From an uncultured Caulobacterales bacterium (GTDB lineage: Bacteria; Pseudomonadota; Alphaproteobacteria; Caulobacterales; Maricaulaceae): a stretch of 39,355 bases of DNA. The stretch is taken from the NCBI GenBank assembly GCA_937923115.1, contig CAKZTE010000084.1, forward strand, positions 1-39,355, in the 5' to 3' direction. A program made the translations under genes and the position numbers. Below the pieces are notes generated by a model. It was not told the origin of the DNA, did no database searches, and worked only from the letters and a program-made list of their open reading frames with translations. This document shows positions 20,537 to 29,728 of the stretch, piece after piece. Position 1 is the stretch's first letter. Each line of letters starts with the position of its first letter.

Positions 20537-20621
20537 GCCATCAGAACCCTTGTTACATTTGGGATTGCTATTTTTTAACTCTGCACCGATAGCGTCGCGG
20601 CATCCAATAGAGAGTCTTTCA

Positions 20622-21023
20622 GTGTCTTTTTCAAAACTTGACTTTACGCGGCCCACCGCAGGCCCTGCTGCGCGCAAGTTCCGCTATGCGGCATTTGCCG
20701 CCCTCTTTGCCTATTCTGGCTTGCTGGCCTACCTCTCGCTTGTCCCTGTGGTACCAGGAGCAGCGGAAATCTCCGATAAAACTTTGCACTTTATGGCTTA
20801 TGGCGGACTAACAACCTTAGCGGCGGCGGCGTGGCCCAAGACTCCGCTTCTGAAGATGTTTATCCTCATGAGCTGTGTGGGCGCGTTGTTGGAAATGGCG
20901 CAGGGGGTTTTGAATTTAGGGCGCACAGCCTCATTCGGGGATCAAATTGCCAATATGTGCGGCGTTGGGCTGGCCCTTCTATCATGGATATTGCTTGTCT
21001 GGCTTTTATCCAAGTTTAGATAG
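20622..21023 (+). CDS. VanZ-like membrane protein
   Basis: 'LSLVPVVPGAAEISDKTLHFMAYGGLTTLAAAAWP', 'GALLEMAQGVLNLGRTASFGDQIANMCGVGLALL'. Start uncertain (GTG 20622, or upstream to 20550). Confidence 0.75.
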   Translation: MSFSKLDFTRPTAGPAARKFRYAAFAALFAYSGLLAYLSLVPVVPGAAEISDKTLHFMAYGGLTTLAAAAWPKTPLLKMFILMSCVGALLEMAQGVLNLGRTASFGDQIANMCGVGLALLSWILLVWLLSKFR

Positions 21024-21067
21024 GCGCTCTTTCTTGCAGCCAGCCAGATTATGCGGCAATACGCGGC

Positions 21068-21970
21068 ATGACCTCTTTTGACTTTGGAAAAATGGCCTTT
21101 GGTTGCTGGCGCTTAACAGAGCCTAACACCGCCTCTGTGGAGCAGCGCCTCAACGCTGCTTTGGACGCAGGGCTATGCTTAATCGATACGGCTGATATTT
21201 ACGGTTATGGCGATAGCAATAACGCCATTTCGGTCGATGGCGCTGAGGCCGACGGATTTGGCGGCGCAGAAGCCTTGCTGGGTGATTGCCTCGCCGCGCA
21301 ACCCCATCTTCGGGACCGCATGATATTGGCGACAAAAGGCGGCATTCGTCCGCCCCTGCCCTATGATAGCTCGCGCGCATATCTGACGGCGGCTCTGGAG
21401 GCTTCATTGCGCCGCTTGCGCACAGACTATGTGGACCTTTATCAAATCCACCGTCCAGACCTTTTGACAGATTACCTTGATCTTGCGCAGACGCTGGACG
21501 GTTTTGTGCAAAGCGGCAAGGTTCGCGCGCTTGGGGTCTCCAATTTCATGCCGTCTCAAATCCGCGCGCTAGCCGCGCATCTTAAGACGCCGCTGCTAAC
21601 CCATCAGCCAGAAATTTCACTCTGGGCAACCGCGCCTTTTGAGGACGGAACGCTCGATATATGTGCTGAGCTGTCGCTAACGCCTCTTGCTTGGTCCCCG
21701 CTGGGACAGGGGTCGCTCTTGCAGCCGCCGCAATCTACACAGATGAAAACTGTGCAACTCGCGCTTCAAAGCTGCGCTGAAAAATACGGAGTCACGCCGG
21801 CGCAAATCGCGCTCGCGTTTCTTTTGGCACATCCCATTGGCATCGTCCCAATCATCGGGACGCAAAATCCGCAGCGCATAGCGGAATCGGCGCGCTCAGT
21901 CGACATTACGCTTTCGCGTGAGGATTGGTATCGTCTCTATGTTGCGCGGCGCGGCGAGGCCATGCCCTAG
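21068..21970 (+). CDS. Aldo/keto reductase
   Basis: 'LIDTADIYGYG', 'LATKGGIRPP', 'LRRLRTDYVDLYQIHRPD', 'GKVRALGVSNFMPSQI', 'WSPLGQGSLL', 'VPIIGTQNPQRI'. Confidence 0.93.
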   Translation: MTSFDFGKMAFGCWRLTEPNTASVEQRLNAALDAGLCLIDTADIYGYGDSNNAISVDGAEADGFGGAEALLGDCLAAQPHLRDRMILATKGGIRPPLPYDSSRAYLTAALEASLRRLRTDYVDLYQIHRPDLLTDYLDLAQTLDGFVQSGKVRALGVSNFMPSQIRALAAHLKTPLLTHQPEISLWATAPFEDGTLDICAELSLTPLAWSPLGQGSLLQPPQSTQMKTVQLALQSCAEKYGVTPAQIALAFLLAHPIGIVPIIGTQNPQRIAESARSVDITLSREDWYRLYVARRGEAMP

Positions 21971-21975
21971 ATTTG

Positions 21976-22000
21976 GCCTTAAGCCTGAAAAGCTTAAGGC
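21976..22000. terminator. Possible terminator hairpin (no T-tract)
   Basis: Perfect 9-bp inverted repeat GCCTTAAGC-ctgaaaa-GCTTAAGGC directly after the aldo/keto reductase stop. Confidence 0.4.
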
Positions 22001-22075
22001 AGCCCAATTTAGACTCTATTAAGTCTGACGCTGTATTGAGTTTGGGAACTTAATCTCTTGTTCCAAAGGATGACC

Positions 22076-22552
22076 ATGCGTAACTTTATTTCTCTTTTTA
22101 CCCTCGCAGCCCTTTCAACGGCCGCCGTCAGCGCGCAGGCCCTGACCGCGAAACAAACCGTTGAAAAGGAAACGAGTGTTATTGGCGCAGACGGCGCTGT
22201 TCAAACAGTGCGCGAAACCGTTGACACAATCGTCCCTGGCGAGCGGGTTATCTATAGCCTCAATTTCGAAAACGATAAGGCCGACCCAGCCAATGACATT
22301 GTTCTAACAATGCCGATTCCTGCCGAAGTGCAATACATAGAAGGCACGGCGGCCGCCCCGCAAACAAATGTAACCTTCTCTGCAGATGGCGGGGAAAGCT
22401 TCTCATCACGTCAATCCGTTATGCTGATGGATAGTGCTGGCAATATACGCGCCGCAGGCGCAGATGAACTTACACATATCCGCTGGTCGGTCCCAGGCCC
22501 CGTCGAAGCAGGCGAAGGCGGCGTCCTATCCTTCGCAGCCTCCGTTAAATAA
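22076..22552 (+). CDS. Small secreted DUF11-like repeat protein
   Basis: Signal peptide (MRNFISLFTLAALSTAAVSAQA); 'TIVPGERVIYSLNFENDKADPANDIVLTMPIPAEVQYIEGTA' resembles a DUF11/TIGR01451 fold. AAAGGA upstream of ATG 22076. Confidence 0.75.
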   Translation: MRNFISLFTLAALSTAAVSAQALTAKQTVEKETSVIGADGAVQTVRETVDTIVPGERVIYSLNFENDKADPANDIVLTMPIPAEVQYIEGTAAAPQTNVTFSADGGESFSSRQSVMLMDSAGNIRAAGADELTHIRWSVPGPVEAGEGGVLSFAASVK

Positions 22553-22573
22553 TTCAGTTGAAATTTCAACATT

Positions 22574-22604
22574 AAAGCCGGTCTCGAAAGAGGCCGGTTT
22601 TTTT
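22574..22604 (+). terminator. Rho-independent terminator
   Basis: CCGGTCTC-GAAA-GAGGCCGG stem (one T-G pair) followed by TTTTTTT. Confidence 0.85.
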
Positions 22605-22822
22605 GTTAACAAAACCCTGCCAAACCAATTGTGGGATCGGCCTTAACAAAACCTAAATATTATCAAAAAAATAACGGACTAAGCTATTGTTTTATATAGA
22701 TAAAATATCATATTATGAATAAGCTTTAACCCAAGATTTATGCGATGTTAACTGTCTTTCTAATCAGCTAATTTACCAATTTTGGATAGCTTCTTCTTAC
22801 CTGAAAAAAAGGAAAGAGGGTT

Positions 22823-23956
22823 ATGACAAACACAAAATTATTTTTAAAGGGCTTACTTAGTGCAACAGCGCTAACAGCGCTCTCAGCAGGGACGGCTTTT
22901 GCTGGCGGCACCACCGCAGGCACAACTGTCACCAACACGTTTACGCTAGATTATAACGTGGGCACGACGCCGCAAACACAGGTCACAGGCGACACGCCTA
23001 CAACATTCGTTGTTGACCGCTTGATCGATGTTAACGTGGCCCCTAATGCGGGTACAAGCGTTGCGCCGAGTGCGCAAGATCAGCCGCTTAGCTTTACGCT
23101 AACAAACGAAGGCAATGATGACCAAGGTTATGTCCTGACAGCCGCTAACGTGGCAGCGGGCGATGACTTTGATGCATCAAACCTCGTCATTTCATATGTC
23201 GTCGACACAAATGGTGACGGCATTAACAATGACGGCGCGCCTGTTGTTTACAACGGCACATCAACACCTGATATTGCACCGGATCAAATCGTCTTTGTAA
23301 CTATCGAAGGCGACATTCCAGCGGCTACGCAGGGTCAAACCTCTGACATCACGCTATTGGCTGAAACAGCCGTTACTGGCGGTTCAGGCACGCTTGTCAC
23401 AGAAGATACAGACGGTAACGATAACGCCGCTGTTGAAAACGTCTTTGCTGATGCAGCAGGCGACGTAACCGGTGATGTCGCGGAAGACGGCAGCCACTCT
23501 GCTACAAACACTTACACTGTCTCTACGGCTGACATCACAGCTGAAAAGCTTGTCAGTATTTTTGCAGAAGTGCCTAACGCCACAAATGACTGTGCCATTA
23601 TTCCAGGAACACCTGCTCCGCAAACAAATGATCAAGACGATCAGTATGCGATTCCAGGGGCCTGTGTGGAGTACACAATTACAGCCACAAATACAGGCGC
23701 AGCTGCAGCGAACTCAATCGATATCGCCGATACACTGCCTGACAATTTGACATTTGTTGCAGCCAGCGCAACAGGCTTCCTTGACGGAGCCTCAGCGCCA
23801 GCGGGTTCATTCACAACATTGCCGACAGCGAACCAAGATTGTTTCGCGACGCCTTGTGTTGTTGAATACACTGGCGGCGAACTACAGGACGGCTCAGGGA
23901 CGCCGACAACAGGTGTTGTCACGATCCGCGCTATCCTCGCTTCAAGCAAACCATAG
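22823..23956 (+). CDS. Secreted DUF11 domain protein
   Basis: Signal peptide (LLSATALTALSAGTAFA); 'GACVEYTITATNTGAAAANSIDIADTLPDNLTFVAASATG' is a DUF11 motif. Confidence 0.85.
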   Translation: MTNTKLFLKGLLSATALTALSAGTAFAGGTTAGTTVTNTFTLDYNVGTTPQTQVTGDTPTTFVVDRLIDVNVAPNAGTSVAPSAQDQPLSFTLTNEGNDDQGYVLTAANVAAGDDFDASNLVISYVVDTNGDGINNDGAPVVYNGTSTPDIAPDQIVFVTIEGDIPAATQGQTSDITLLAETAVTGGSGTLVTEDTDGNDNAAVENVFADAAGDVTGDVAEDGSHSATNTYTVSTADITAEKLVSIFAEVPNATNDCAIIPGTPAPQTNDQDDQYAIPGACVEYTITATNTGAAAANSIDIADTLPDNLTFVAASATGFLDGASAPAGSFTTLPTANQDCFATPCVVEYTGGELQDGSGTPTTGVVTIRAILASSKP

Positions 23957-23964
23957 GGTTTATT

Positions 23965-24002
23965 GCGGCCCGTCCCTGACCTTAGGGTCGGGCCGCTTTC
24001 TC
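23965..24002 (+). terminator. Rho-independent terminator between DUF11 genes
   Basis: GCGGCCCGtCCCT-gacctt-AGGGtCGGGCCGC followed by TTTCTCT. Confidence 0.8.
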
Positions 24003-24024
24003 TAACCAGAGCTATAATTATTAA

Positions 24025-27000
24025 ATGTCACTCACGCTAAAACATACGTTTAGCGCAGCCTTTATTGCTGCGACAGCTTGGTCCGCTGCGGACCCAGCCT
24101 ATGCGGCTGTGGGCGACACGGTCACAAATATTGCCTCTGTGACCTTCACAAGCGGCGGCGTCGACGGGCAGATAAGCACTAACCCTGCTATCTTTACGAT
24201 TGAAATGCCTGACGTGTCGCCCACTATCGAATTTTTCCGCCATTCTCCAAATGGCCCAAACTCGGTCATCGTTAATGTCAACGGCTCCGACTACAGCCCA
24301 ACAGGCCAGCTCTCGGGTCCTTTCTCCGCAGTTGGCCCAGCGCGCACAACGGGCGGCCGCATCGTTGATACGAGCGTGCCGCTACAGCTTACGCCAGCAG
24401 AAATATATTTGACCGGCGAGCTGATGTTTGTAACCGTCACCGATACGAGCGCGAATGAAAGCGCCACAGAAATCGATACGATTACGATTTCTGTAAACTC
24501 TGACAATGGCGATACTATTGTTCTCCAGCTTTATGAATCGGGTCCAAACACGGGTCAGTTCTGGGCCTACATCCCAACAACGGGCGCGAAGACTGCCCTG
24601 AATGATAACGAGCTGACAACGGGCAATAACACGCGCATGACGGCGACCTATGTTAATACCTTCACGCAGTCCGAAGTCGTTGTCGACACCGCCCTGATTA
24701 ACCCATCGAACTTTGTTTTTGATTCCGTCACAGGCGCGCCGGTTGACGGTGCGATCGTTACGGTTATCAATGCTGATACAAATCAGCCCGCCCTCGTTTT
24801 TGGCGTCGACGGCGTATCCAGCTTTCCAACCTCAGTCACAAGCGGCATGGGCGCAGATGACGAAGCGGGCCTTAATTACGATGCCGAAGCGGGTGAATTT
24901 AGTTTCCCCATGTTGCCGCCAGGCAATTACCGCCTCGATGTTCAAGCGCCCGAAGGCTACAGCTACTCATCGGCTTTCTCTCCGTCTGAAATTGTGACAA
25001 ATGGCGGAGCCTATACGCTCCTTGCGGGCTCTTTTGGCGAGGTGTTTACGCTCACAGAAGAAACGACTTTCCGTTTTGATATCCCGCTCGATCCGCAAAC
25101 AGATTTTGTTCTAACCAAAGTGGCAGATAGAACATTTGGCGATGTTGGCGATTTCATTCAGTATACGGTTAATGTCCAAAACACAGGGAGCCGAAGCGCG
25201 CCAGTGCGCCTTTTTGATACGCTGCCTTTGGGCTTTCGTTATCTAAACGGCACATCGCGTCAAAACAATCTTGCGATTGCTGACCCGGCCGTGTCTGACA
25301 ATGCTACGCTTTTGACATTCCCAATGGGCGTTCTCGCGCCGGGCGAGTCCATTCGTCTTGATTACGCGCTACAGATTGGCCCTGGCGCGCCAATGGGCGA
25401 TGCGATTAACCGCGCCGTCGTGCGCGGCGCTGATGATGCGCAGCTCTCTAATATTGCGCGCGCGGAAGTGACGCTGCGCGAAGACCTCTTGCGCTCCACC
25501 TCAACGGTCATTGGCCGCGTGTCTGAAAAATCGTGTGACAAAGACGAAGACTGGGCGCGCGATATTGTTCGCGGCATTGGCGTTGAAGGCGTACGTCTTT
25601 ACCTTGAAACTGGCGCTTACGCAGTCTCAGACGCAGATGGCCTTTTCCATTTTGAAGGCGTTTCCGAAGGCACCCATGTCGTCCAAGTCGACGAAGAGAC
25701 CCTGCCCCAAGGCTTTAGCCCGATGATATGCGAGGAAAATACGCGCTATGCTGGATCAGCCACGTCTAAATTTATTGACGTGCAAGGCGGCGGTGTCTGG
25801 CGCGCAAACTTCTATCTGGAGCAGACAGGCGAGACAGCCGCGCAAACCGTCTCCGAAGAAGTTGCTCAAAACCAAGCCTATAAGAAATTTGACCAAGCGT
25901 GGCTGAACGACCAAAGCTCTACACCTGAGCTTGTTTATCCAAACACCAAAGACACGCCCGCTACGCCCTCTGTTAATATTGGCATTAAGCACAGACCCGA
26001 TCAGCGCGTCGAAATTGTTCTCAACGACCGCCCGCTGTCCGCGCTTAACCTGTCGGGCCGCGATACAAGCGCAAGTCAGCTGGTGATGATTAGCCGTTGG
26101 CGCGGGGTTGATCTTTTGGAAGGGGACAATCGCCTTGTTGCTATTGTTCGTAATTCTGATGGTTCGGTTGCCACCACGCTGACCGAAACAATTTCATATG
26201 TAAAAACCATAGCGCGCGCGACGCCGCTGCCGAGCCAATCTGTGCTTGTTGCGGATGGCCGCACAGTGCCGTCTCTCGCAATCCGCCTCGAAGATGAAGC
26301 GGGACGCCCTGTTCACAAAGGTCGCATTGTCAGCATTGATGTTGAGCAGCCTTATCGTATTTATGATGCCACAGGTGAGCGCGCGATTGCCGAACGCCAA
26401 GACGAGATGATTAATCCGCTGGCGGCGCGTCAGGACATCACTGTCGGTCTTGACGGTATTTTGCGCCTGCGTCTTGAACCAACATTGCAGACAGGCAAAA
26501 TTACTGCGATTGTCACGCTCGATAATGGCCGCAAAGTGCCGATCTATATGTATCTTGAGCCTGAAAAGCGCGACTGGATTTTGGTTGGCCTCGCAGAAGG
26601 GTCTGCCGCGTGGGAAAAAGTCAAAGGCAATAGCATCGCGATTGGCGGTGAAGAAAAAGACGATATCATCACAGATGGCCGCGTCGCCTTCTTTGCCAAA
26701 GGCCTTATCAAGGGTGATTGGCTCGCAACTGTCGCGGTCGATACAGACGGTAAGCGCGGTGACCGTGACGATGATTTTGCGGGCGAAATTGATCCTAATG
26801 CTTATTACACACTTTACGGCGACCGCAGCTATCAAGAATTTGAAGGTGTCTCGCGTTACCCTGTCTATATTAAGCTCGAGAAACGCACGGCCTATGCCAT
26901 GTTCGGGGACTACGACACCAATATTCCTGAAGGCCGCCTCACTGCCTATAACCGCCGCCTGTCTGGGCTTAAGGCTGAGTATGTCGGTGAGAACTTTCAG

Positions 27001-29097
27001 GTCGTCGGTTTTGCGGCAGAGACTAATCAAGGCTTTGCCAAAGACGAATTACCTGCAGACGGCACGAGCGGCACTTATCAACTCTCAAACCGCCGCATTC
27101 TGGCGCAGTCAGAAAGAATTGTCATTGAGACGCGCGACCGCAATCGTCCTGATATCATTCTTGAACGCAAAGTGCTTGTCCGTTTCCTAGACTACACACT
27201 CGATTATCTGACCGGTCAGCTTATCTTCCGACAGCCCGTGGATGTGTCCGATTTTGACTTTAACCCGAATGTTATTGTCGCGGATTATGAAACCTCTGAG
27301 GATGCTGAGCGCAATCTAACATTTGGCGGGCGCGTGCAGGCTGAATTTATGGATGACCGCCTGCGGATTGGGTCGACCTTTGTCAAAGAAGACGGCTCTG
27401 CCCTCGCCTCTGGCGCAAAATCAAATATGGTCGGCATCGATGTTGTCGGTCAGTTGTCGGAGACAACCGAAGTGCGCGCGGAATATGCGCTTTCTGATAC
27501 AACACCCGGTATTGACGGCGCGCAGGCCATCCTTGCCGAGGTTATTCACACAAGCGAAAAACTTCAGGCCGAAGCTTACTTCCGCCAAGAAGACGCAGGC
27601 TTTGGTTTGGGTCAGCGCAATTCAAATACCAATGCGCGTCGCCGATATGGCGTAGACGCGGCCTATGAAATAAACGAATTTGAAGATGAAGAAACTGGCC
27701 GCCGCGGACGTAACACCATTCAAGGCCTCGCCTACCGCGAGGAAAACCTAGAGACGGGCGACACGCGCGATAGCGCCGAAGTGACAGCCAAGCATCAAGG
27801 TGACCGCATGTCTTATTCTGCTGGGCTGCGCGGCGCGAAAGATAATCTTGTTGGCCGCGAAAACCGGGAAAGCCTATTGGCTGTGGCGCGGGCCTCCTTT
27901 GAAGTGCCCAAACATGACGTCACATTCCAGATTGCACATGAGCAGCCCCTCGGCGGCAAAGACACCGTCTCGGCTTTCCCGCAGCGCACAACGCTTGGCG
28001 TGGATAAGCGCATTGGCAAAAAGGCAACGGCGTCTATTCGCCACGAGATTTTGGACGGCGGCGATAACCGCAGCGGAAATACAACAGTGGGCCTCACCAC
28101 CACGCCGTGGACAGGCGCGGCGATTTCCGCCAGTTCAGACCTTCTAACCAATGATCTTGGCCGCCGCCTTGGCGCGACCGTGGGCCTGGACCAACAAGTA
28201 CAGATTTCTGAAAAATGGTCAGCCTCGGCCGGCGTGCGTAACCGTCAGGTGCTGGAACAGTCGGGCGAATATATCGAAGTCGCGCCTGACGCCGCCATCT
28301 CGCCGCTTGAAGTCAATGAAGACTTTACCTCGGCCTATGTCGGCGTGGGTTACCGCGATGAGGTCATGACGGGCTCAACCCGCTTTGAGGCGCGTAATTC
28401 ATCAGAAGGAGACACATGGATTGGTACAGGCGCGCTGGCGCGCGAGCTATCAGAGGAGCTCTCTATTGCGGGCGCTATGCGCGGCGTGTTTAACGAAGCG
28501 TCCGGCGAACCGAATGCGACAAGCCAGCTTGATGCGCGCGTCGGCGCAGCCTGGCGTCCACGCGGCGAAGAAACAGTATATTTTAACCGCCTTGACCTAA
28601 GGCACGCGAAAAATGTTCGCGGCGAAACCGAGACAAAGTTTGTCAACAACCTCGCCATGAATACGATGGTCGCGGACAATTGGCAGCTGTCGACCAATTA
28701 CGGCGTAAAACATGTCCGCACAGATATTGCTAATCAGAAATTTAAAAGCTGGAGCCATTTAGTTGGCGCGGAAACCCGTTTTGATTTGACTGAAAAAATT
28801 GATTTGGGCCTGCGAGGACAGCTGATGACAACAAGCGGCACCGGTACAAAAGAGTTTAGTTACGGCCCGAGCATTGGTATCGCGCCTGTCAAAAACGTCT
28901 GGATTAATGCGGGCTATAATGTTGTCGGCTTTAAAGACGATGATTTTGAAGCCGCTGAATACTCCCGCAAAGGCGTCTATCTTCAGATGCGTATCAAATT
29001 TGATCAGCACACTGCCGAAGGCCTCCTGCGCCGTATCTCGCCGTCAAATCTGGTCGCTGACAACGGCACGCAAACGCGCAGCTTTGCTAACCCTTAA
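24025..29097 (+). CDS. Giant surface/outer-membrane protein with DUF11, SdrD-B-like and Ig-like domains and a predicted C-terminal beta-barrel
   Basis: Signal peptide; DUF11 'DFIQYTVNVQNTGSRSAPVRLFDTLPLGFRYLNGTS'; SdrD-B/CnaB-like 'GVEGVRLYLETGAYAVSDADGLFHFEGVSEGTHVVQVD'; alternating beta-strand pattern in the last ~700 aa ending 'GVYLQMRIKFDQ'. Confidence 0.85.
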   Translation: MSLTLKHTFSAAFIAATAWSAADPAYAAVGDTVTNIASVTFTSGGVDGQISTNPAIFTIEMPDVSPTIEFFRHSPNGPNSVIVNVNGSDYSPTGQLSGPFSAVGPARTTGGRIVDTSVPLQLTPAEIYLTGELMFVTVTDTSANESATEIDTITISVNSDNGDTIVLQLYESGPNTGQFWAYIPTTGAKTALNDNELTTGNNTRMTATYVNTFTQSEVVVDTALINPSNFVFDSVTGAPVDGAIVTVINADTNQPALVFGVDGVSSFPTSVTSGMGADDEAGLNYDAEAGEFSFPMLPPGNYRLDVQAPEGYSYSSAFSPSEIVTNGGAYTLLAGSFGEVFTLTEETTFRFDIPLDPQTDFVLTKVADRTFGDVGDFIQYTVNVQNTGSRSAPVRLFDTLPLGFRYLNGTSRQNNLAIADPAVSDNATLLTFPMGVLAPGESIRLDYALQIGPGAPMGDAINRAVVRGADDAQLSNIARAEVTLREDLLRSTSTVIGRVSEKSCDKDEDWARDIVRGIGVEGVRLYLETGAYAVSDADGLFHFEGVSEGTHVVQVDEETLPQGFSPMICEENTRYAGSATSKFIDVQGGGVWRANFYLEQTGETAAQTVSEEVAQNQAYKKFDQAWLNDQSSTPELVYPNTKDTPATPSVNIGIKHRPDQRVEIVLNDRPLSALNLSGRDTSASQLVMISRWRGVDLLEGDNRLVAIVRNSDGSVATTLTETISYVKTIARATPLPSQSVLVADGRTVPSLAIRLEDEAGRPVHKGRIVSIDVEQPYRIYDATGERAIAERQDEMINPLAARQDITVGLDGILRLRLEPTLQTGKITAIVTLDNGRKVPIYMYLEPEKRDWILVGLAEGSAAWEKVKGNSIAIGGEEKDDIITDGRVAFFAKGLIKGDWLATVAVDTDGKRGDRDDDFAGEIDPNAYYTLYGDRSYQEFEGVSRYPVYIKLEKRTAYAMFGDYDTNIPEGRLTAYNRRLSGLKAEYVGENFQVVGFAAETNQGFAKDELPADGTSGTYQLSNRRILAQSERIVIETRDRNRPDIILERKVLVRFLDYTLDYLTGQLIFRQPVDVSDFDFNPNVIVADYETSEDAERNLTFGGRVQAEFMDDRLRIGSTFVKEDGSALASGAKSNMVGIDVVGQLSETTEVRAEYALSDTTPGIDGAQAILAEVIHTSEKLQAEAYFRQEDAGFGLGQRNSNTNARRRYGVDAAYEINEFEDEETGRRGRNTIQGLAYREENLETGDTRDSAEVTAKHQGDRMSYSAGLRGAKDNLVGRENRESLLAVARASFEVPKHDVTFQIAHEQPLGGKDTVSAFPQRTTLGVDKRIGKKATASIRHEILDGGDNRSGNTTVGLTTTPWTGAAISASSDLLTNDLGRRLGATVGLDQQVQISEKWSASAGVRNRQVLEQSGEYIEVAPDAAISPLEVNEDFTSAYVGVGYRDEVMTGSTRFEARNSSEGDTWIGTGALARELSEELSIAGAMRGVFNEASGEPNATSQLDARVGAAWRPRGEETVYFNRLDLRHAKNVRGETETKFVNNLAMNTMVADNWQLSTNYGVKHVRTDIANQKFKSWSHLVGAETRFDLTEKIDLGLRGQLMTTSGTGTKEFSYGPSIGIAPVKNVWINAGYNVVGFKDDDFEAAEYSRKGVYLQMRIKFDQHTAEGLLRRISPSNLVADNGTQTRSFANP

Positions 29098-29111
29098 AGC
29101 TCAAGGGTCTG

Positions 29112-29624
29112 TTAGCTGCAGCTGGATTTGGCTTTGTTTAGCGCGGCTGTCACGCCTTTAAGCGAGAAATCGTAAGACACAGAAGTCCCGCGCGTGCTCA
29201 TGGCCGAGACGCGCATATTGGCCCCTGCCCGCATTCTCTTAACCAACTGTCGCTCATCCCCGGCGTCTTTGATAAAGGCCTCATTTTGCGACACATACAT
29301 GCGCGTGCGGGCGCTGCCGACCATAGCCGTCGGCGGGCTGGAAATTTTTAGCGGATAGCCTGTCATGAGACTGGGCTGCTCACTGGCCTGGCCCGATTTC
29401 CAGTTAGACACCATAAAGAAAATGTCACCATGTTTAACGCTGGACGGCGTCTTCTTTTTGGGTTCTGATATCACATAACAAATTTTGTCGCCGCCCTCCG
29501 CGCGTGAATAGGCAGACCAATCGCCAAATGTGCCTTCAAGCTTTGGCTCTGCGGCATAAGCGGGAACCGCCGTCATCACCGCCAAAGCGGTCAGGGCAAA
29601 GGTGGAAGAAAGTAGCTTCATCAT
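29112..29624 (-). CDS. Invasion-associated locus B (IalB) family protein
   Basis: Signal peptide; 'FGDWSAYSR...KICYVISEPKKKTPSSVKHGDIFFMVSNWK', typical IalB layout. Confidence 0.85.
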   Translation of the reverse strand: MMKLLSSTFALTALAVMTAVPAYAAEPKLEGTFGDWSAYSRAEGGDKICYVISEPKKKTPSSVKHGDIFFMVSNWKSGQASEQPSLMTGYPLKISSPPTAMVGSARTRMYVSQNEAFIKDAGDERQLVKRMRAGANMRVSAMSTRGTSVSYDFSLKGVTAALNKAKSSCS

Positions 29625-29682
29625 GATATCATCCGGCTAAATTTGAGCATTATTAGAATTGCCATATAGCAAACAATTCACG

Positions 29683-29697
29683 TTAAGGGCGCGTTAA
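29683..29697. promoter_or_regulatory. Putative CtrA-type full site TTAA-N7-TTAA
   Basis: TTAAGGGCGCGTTAA, exact match to the CtrA consensus, about 60 bp upstream of the ialB-like start. Confidence 0.5.
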
Positions 29698-29728
29698 TAA
29701 CAGTGTCAATTACAGTAAAATAAATCGA

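Noticed and set aside
22045-22064. GGAAC...GTTCC inverted repeat before the first DUF11-like gene
   Set aside because: Short stem with a bulge when extended; plausible by chance without conservation data.
26194-27030. 278-aa antisense ORF inside the giant DUF11 gene
   Set aside because: Lies opposite a convincing secreted-protein frame; low-complexity shadow translation with no recognisable motif.
26450-27190. 246-aa + strand ORF in another frame of the giant gene
   Set aside because: Overlaps the 24025-29097 CDS and has shadow-frame composition (Ser/Arg/Lys/Ala rich).
29090-29108. ACCCTT-aaagctc-AAGGGT hairpin between convergent genes as a terminator
   Set aside because: Only a 6-bp stem with no T-tract, and it overlaps the stop codon; too weak to call.
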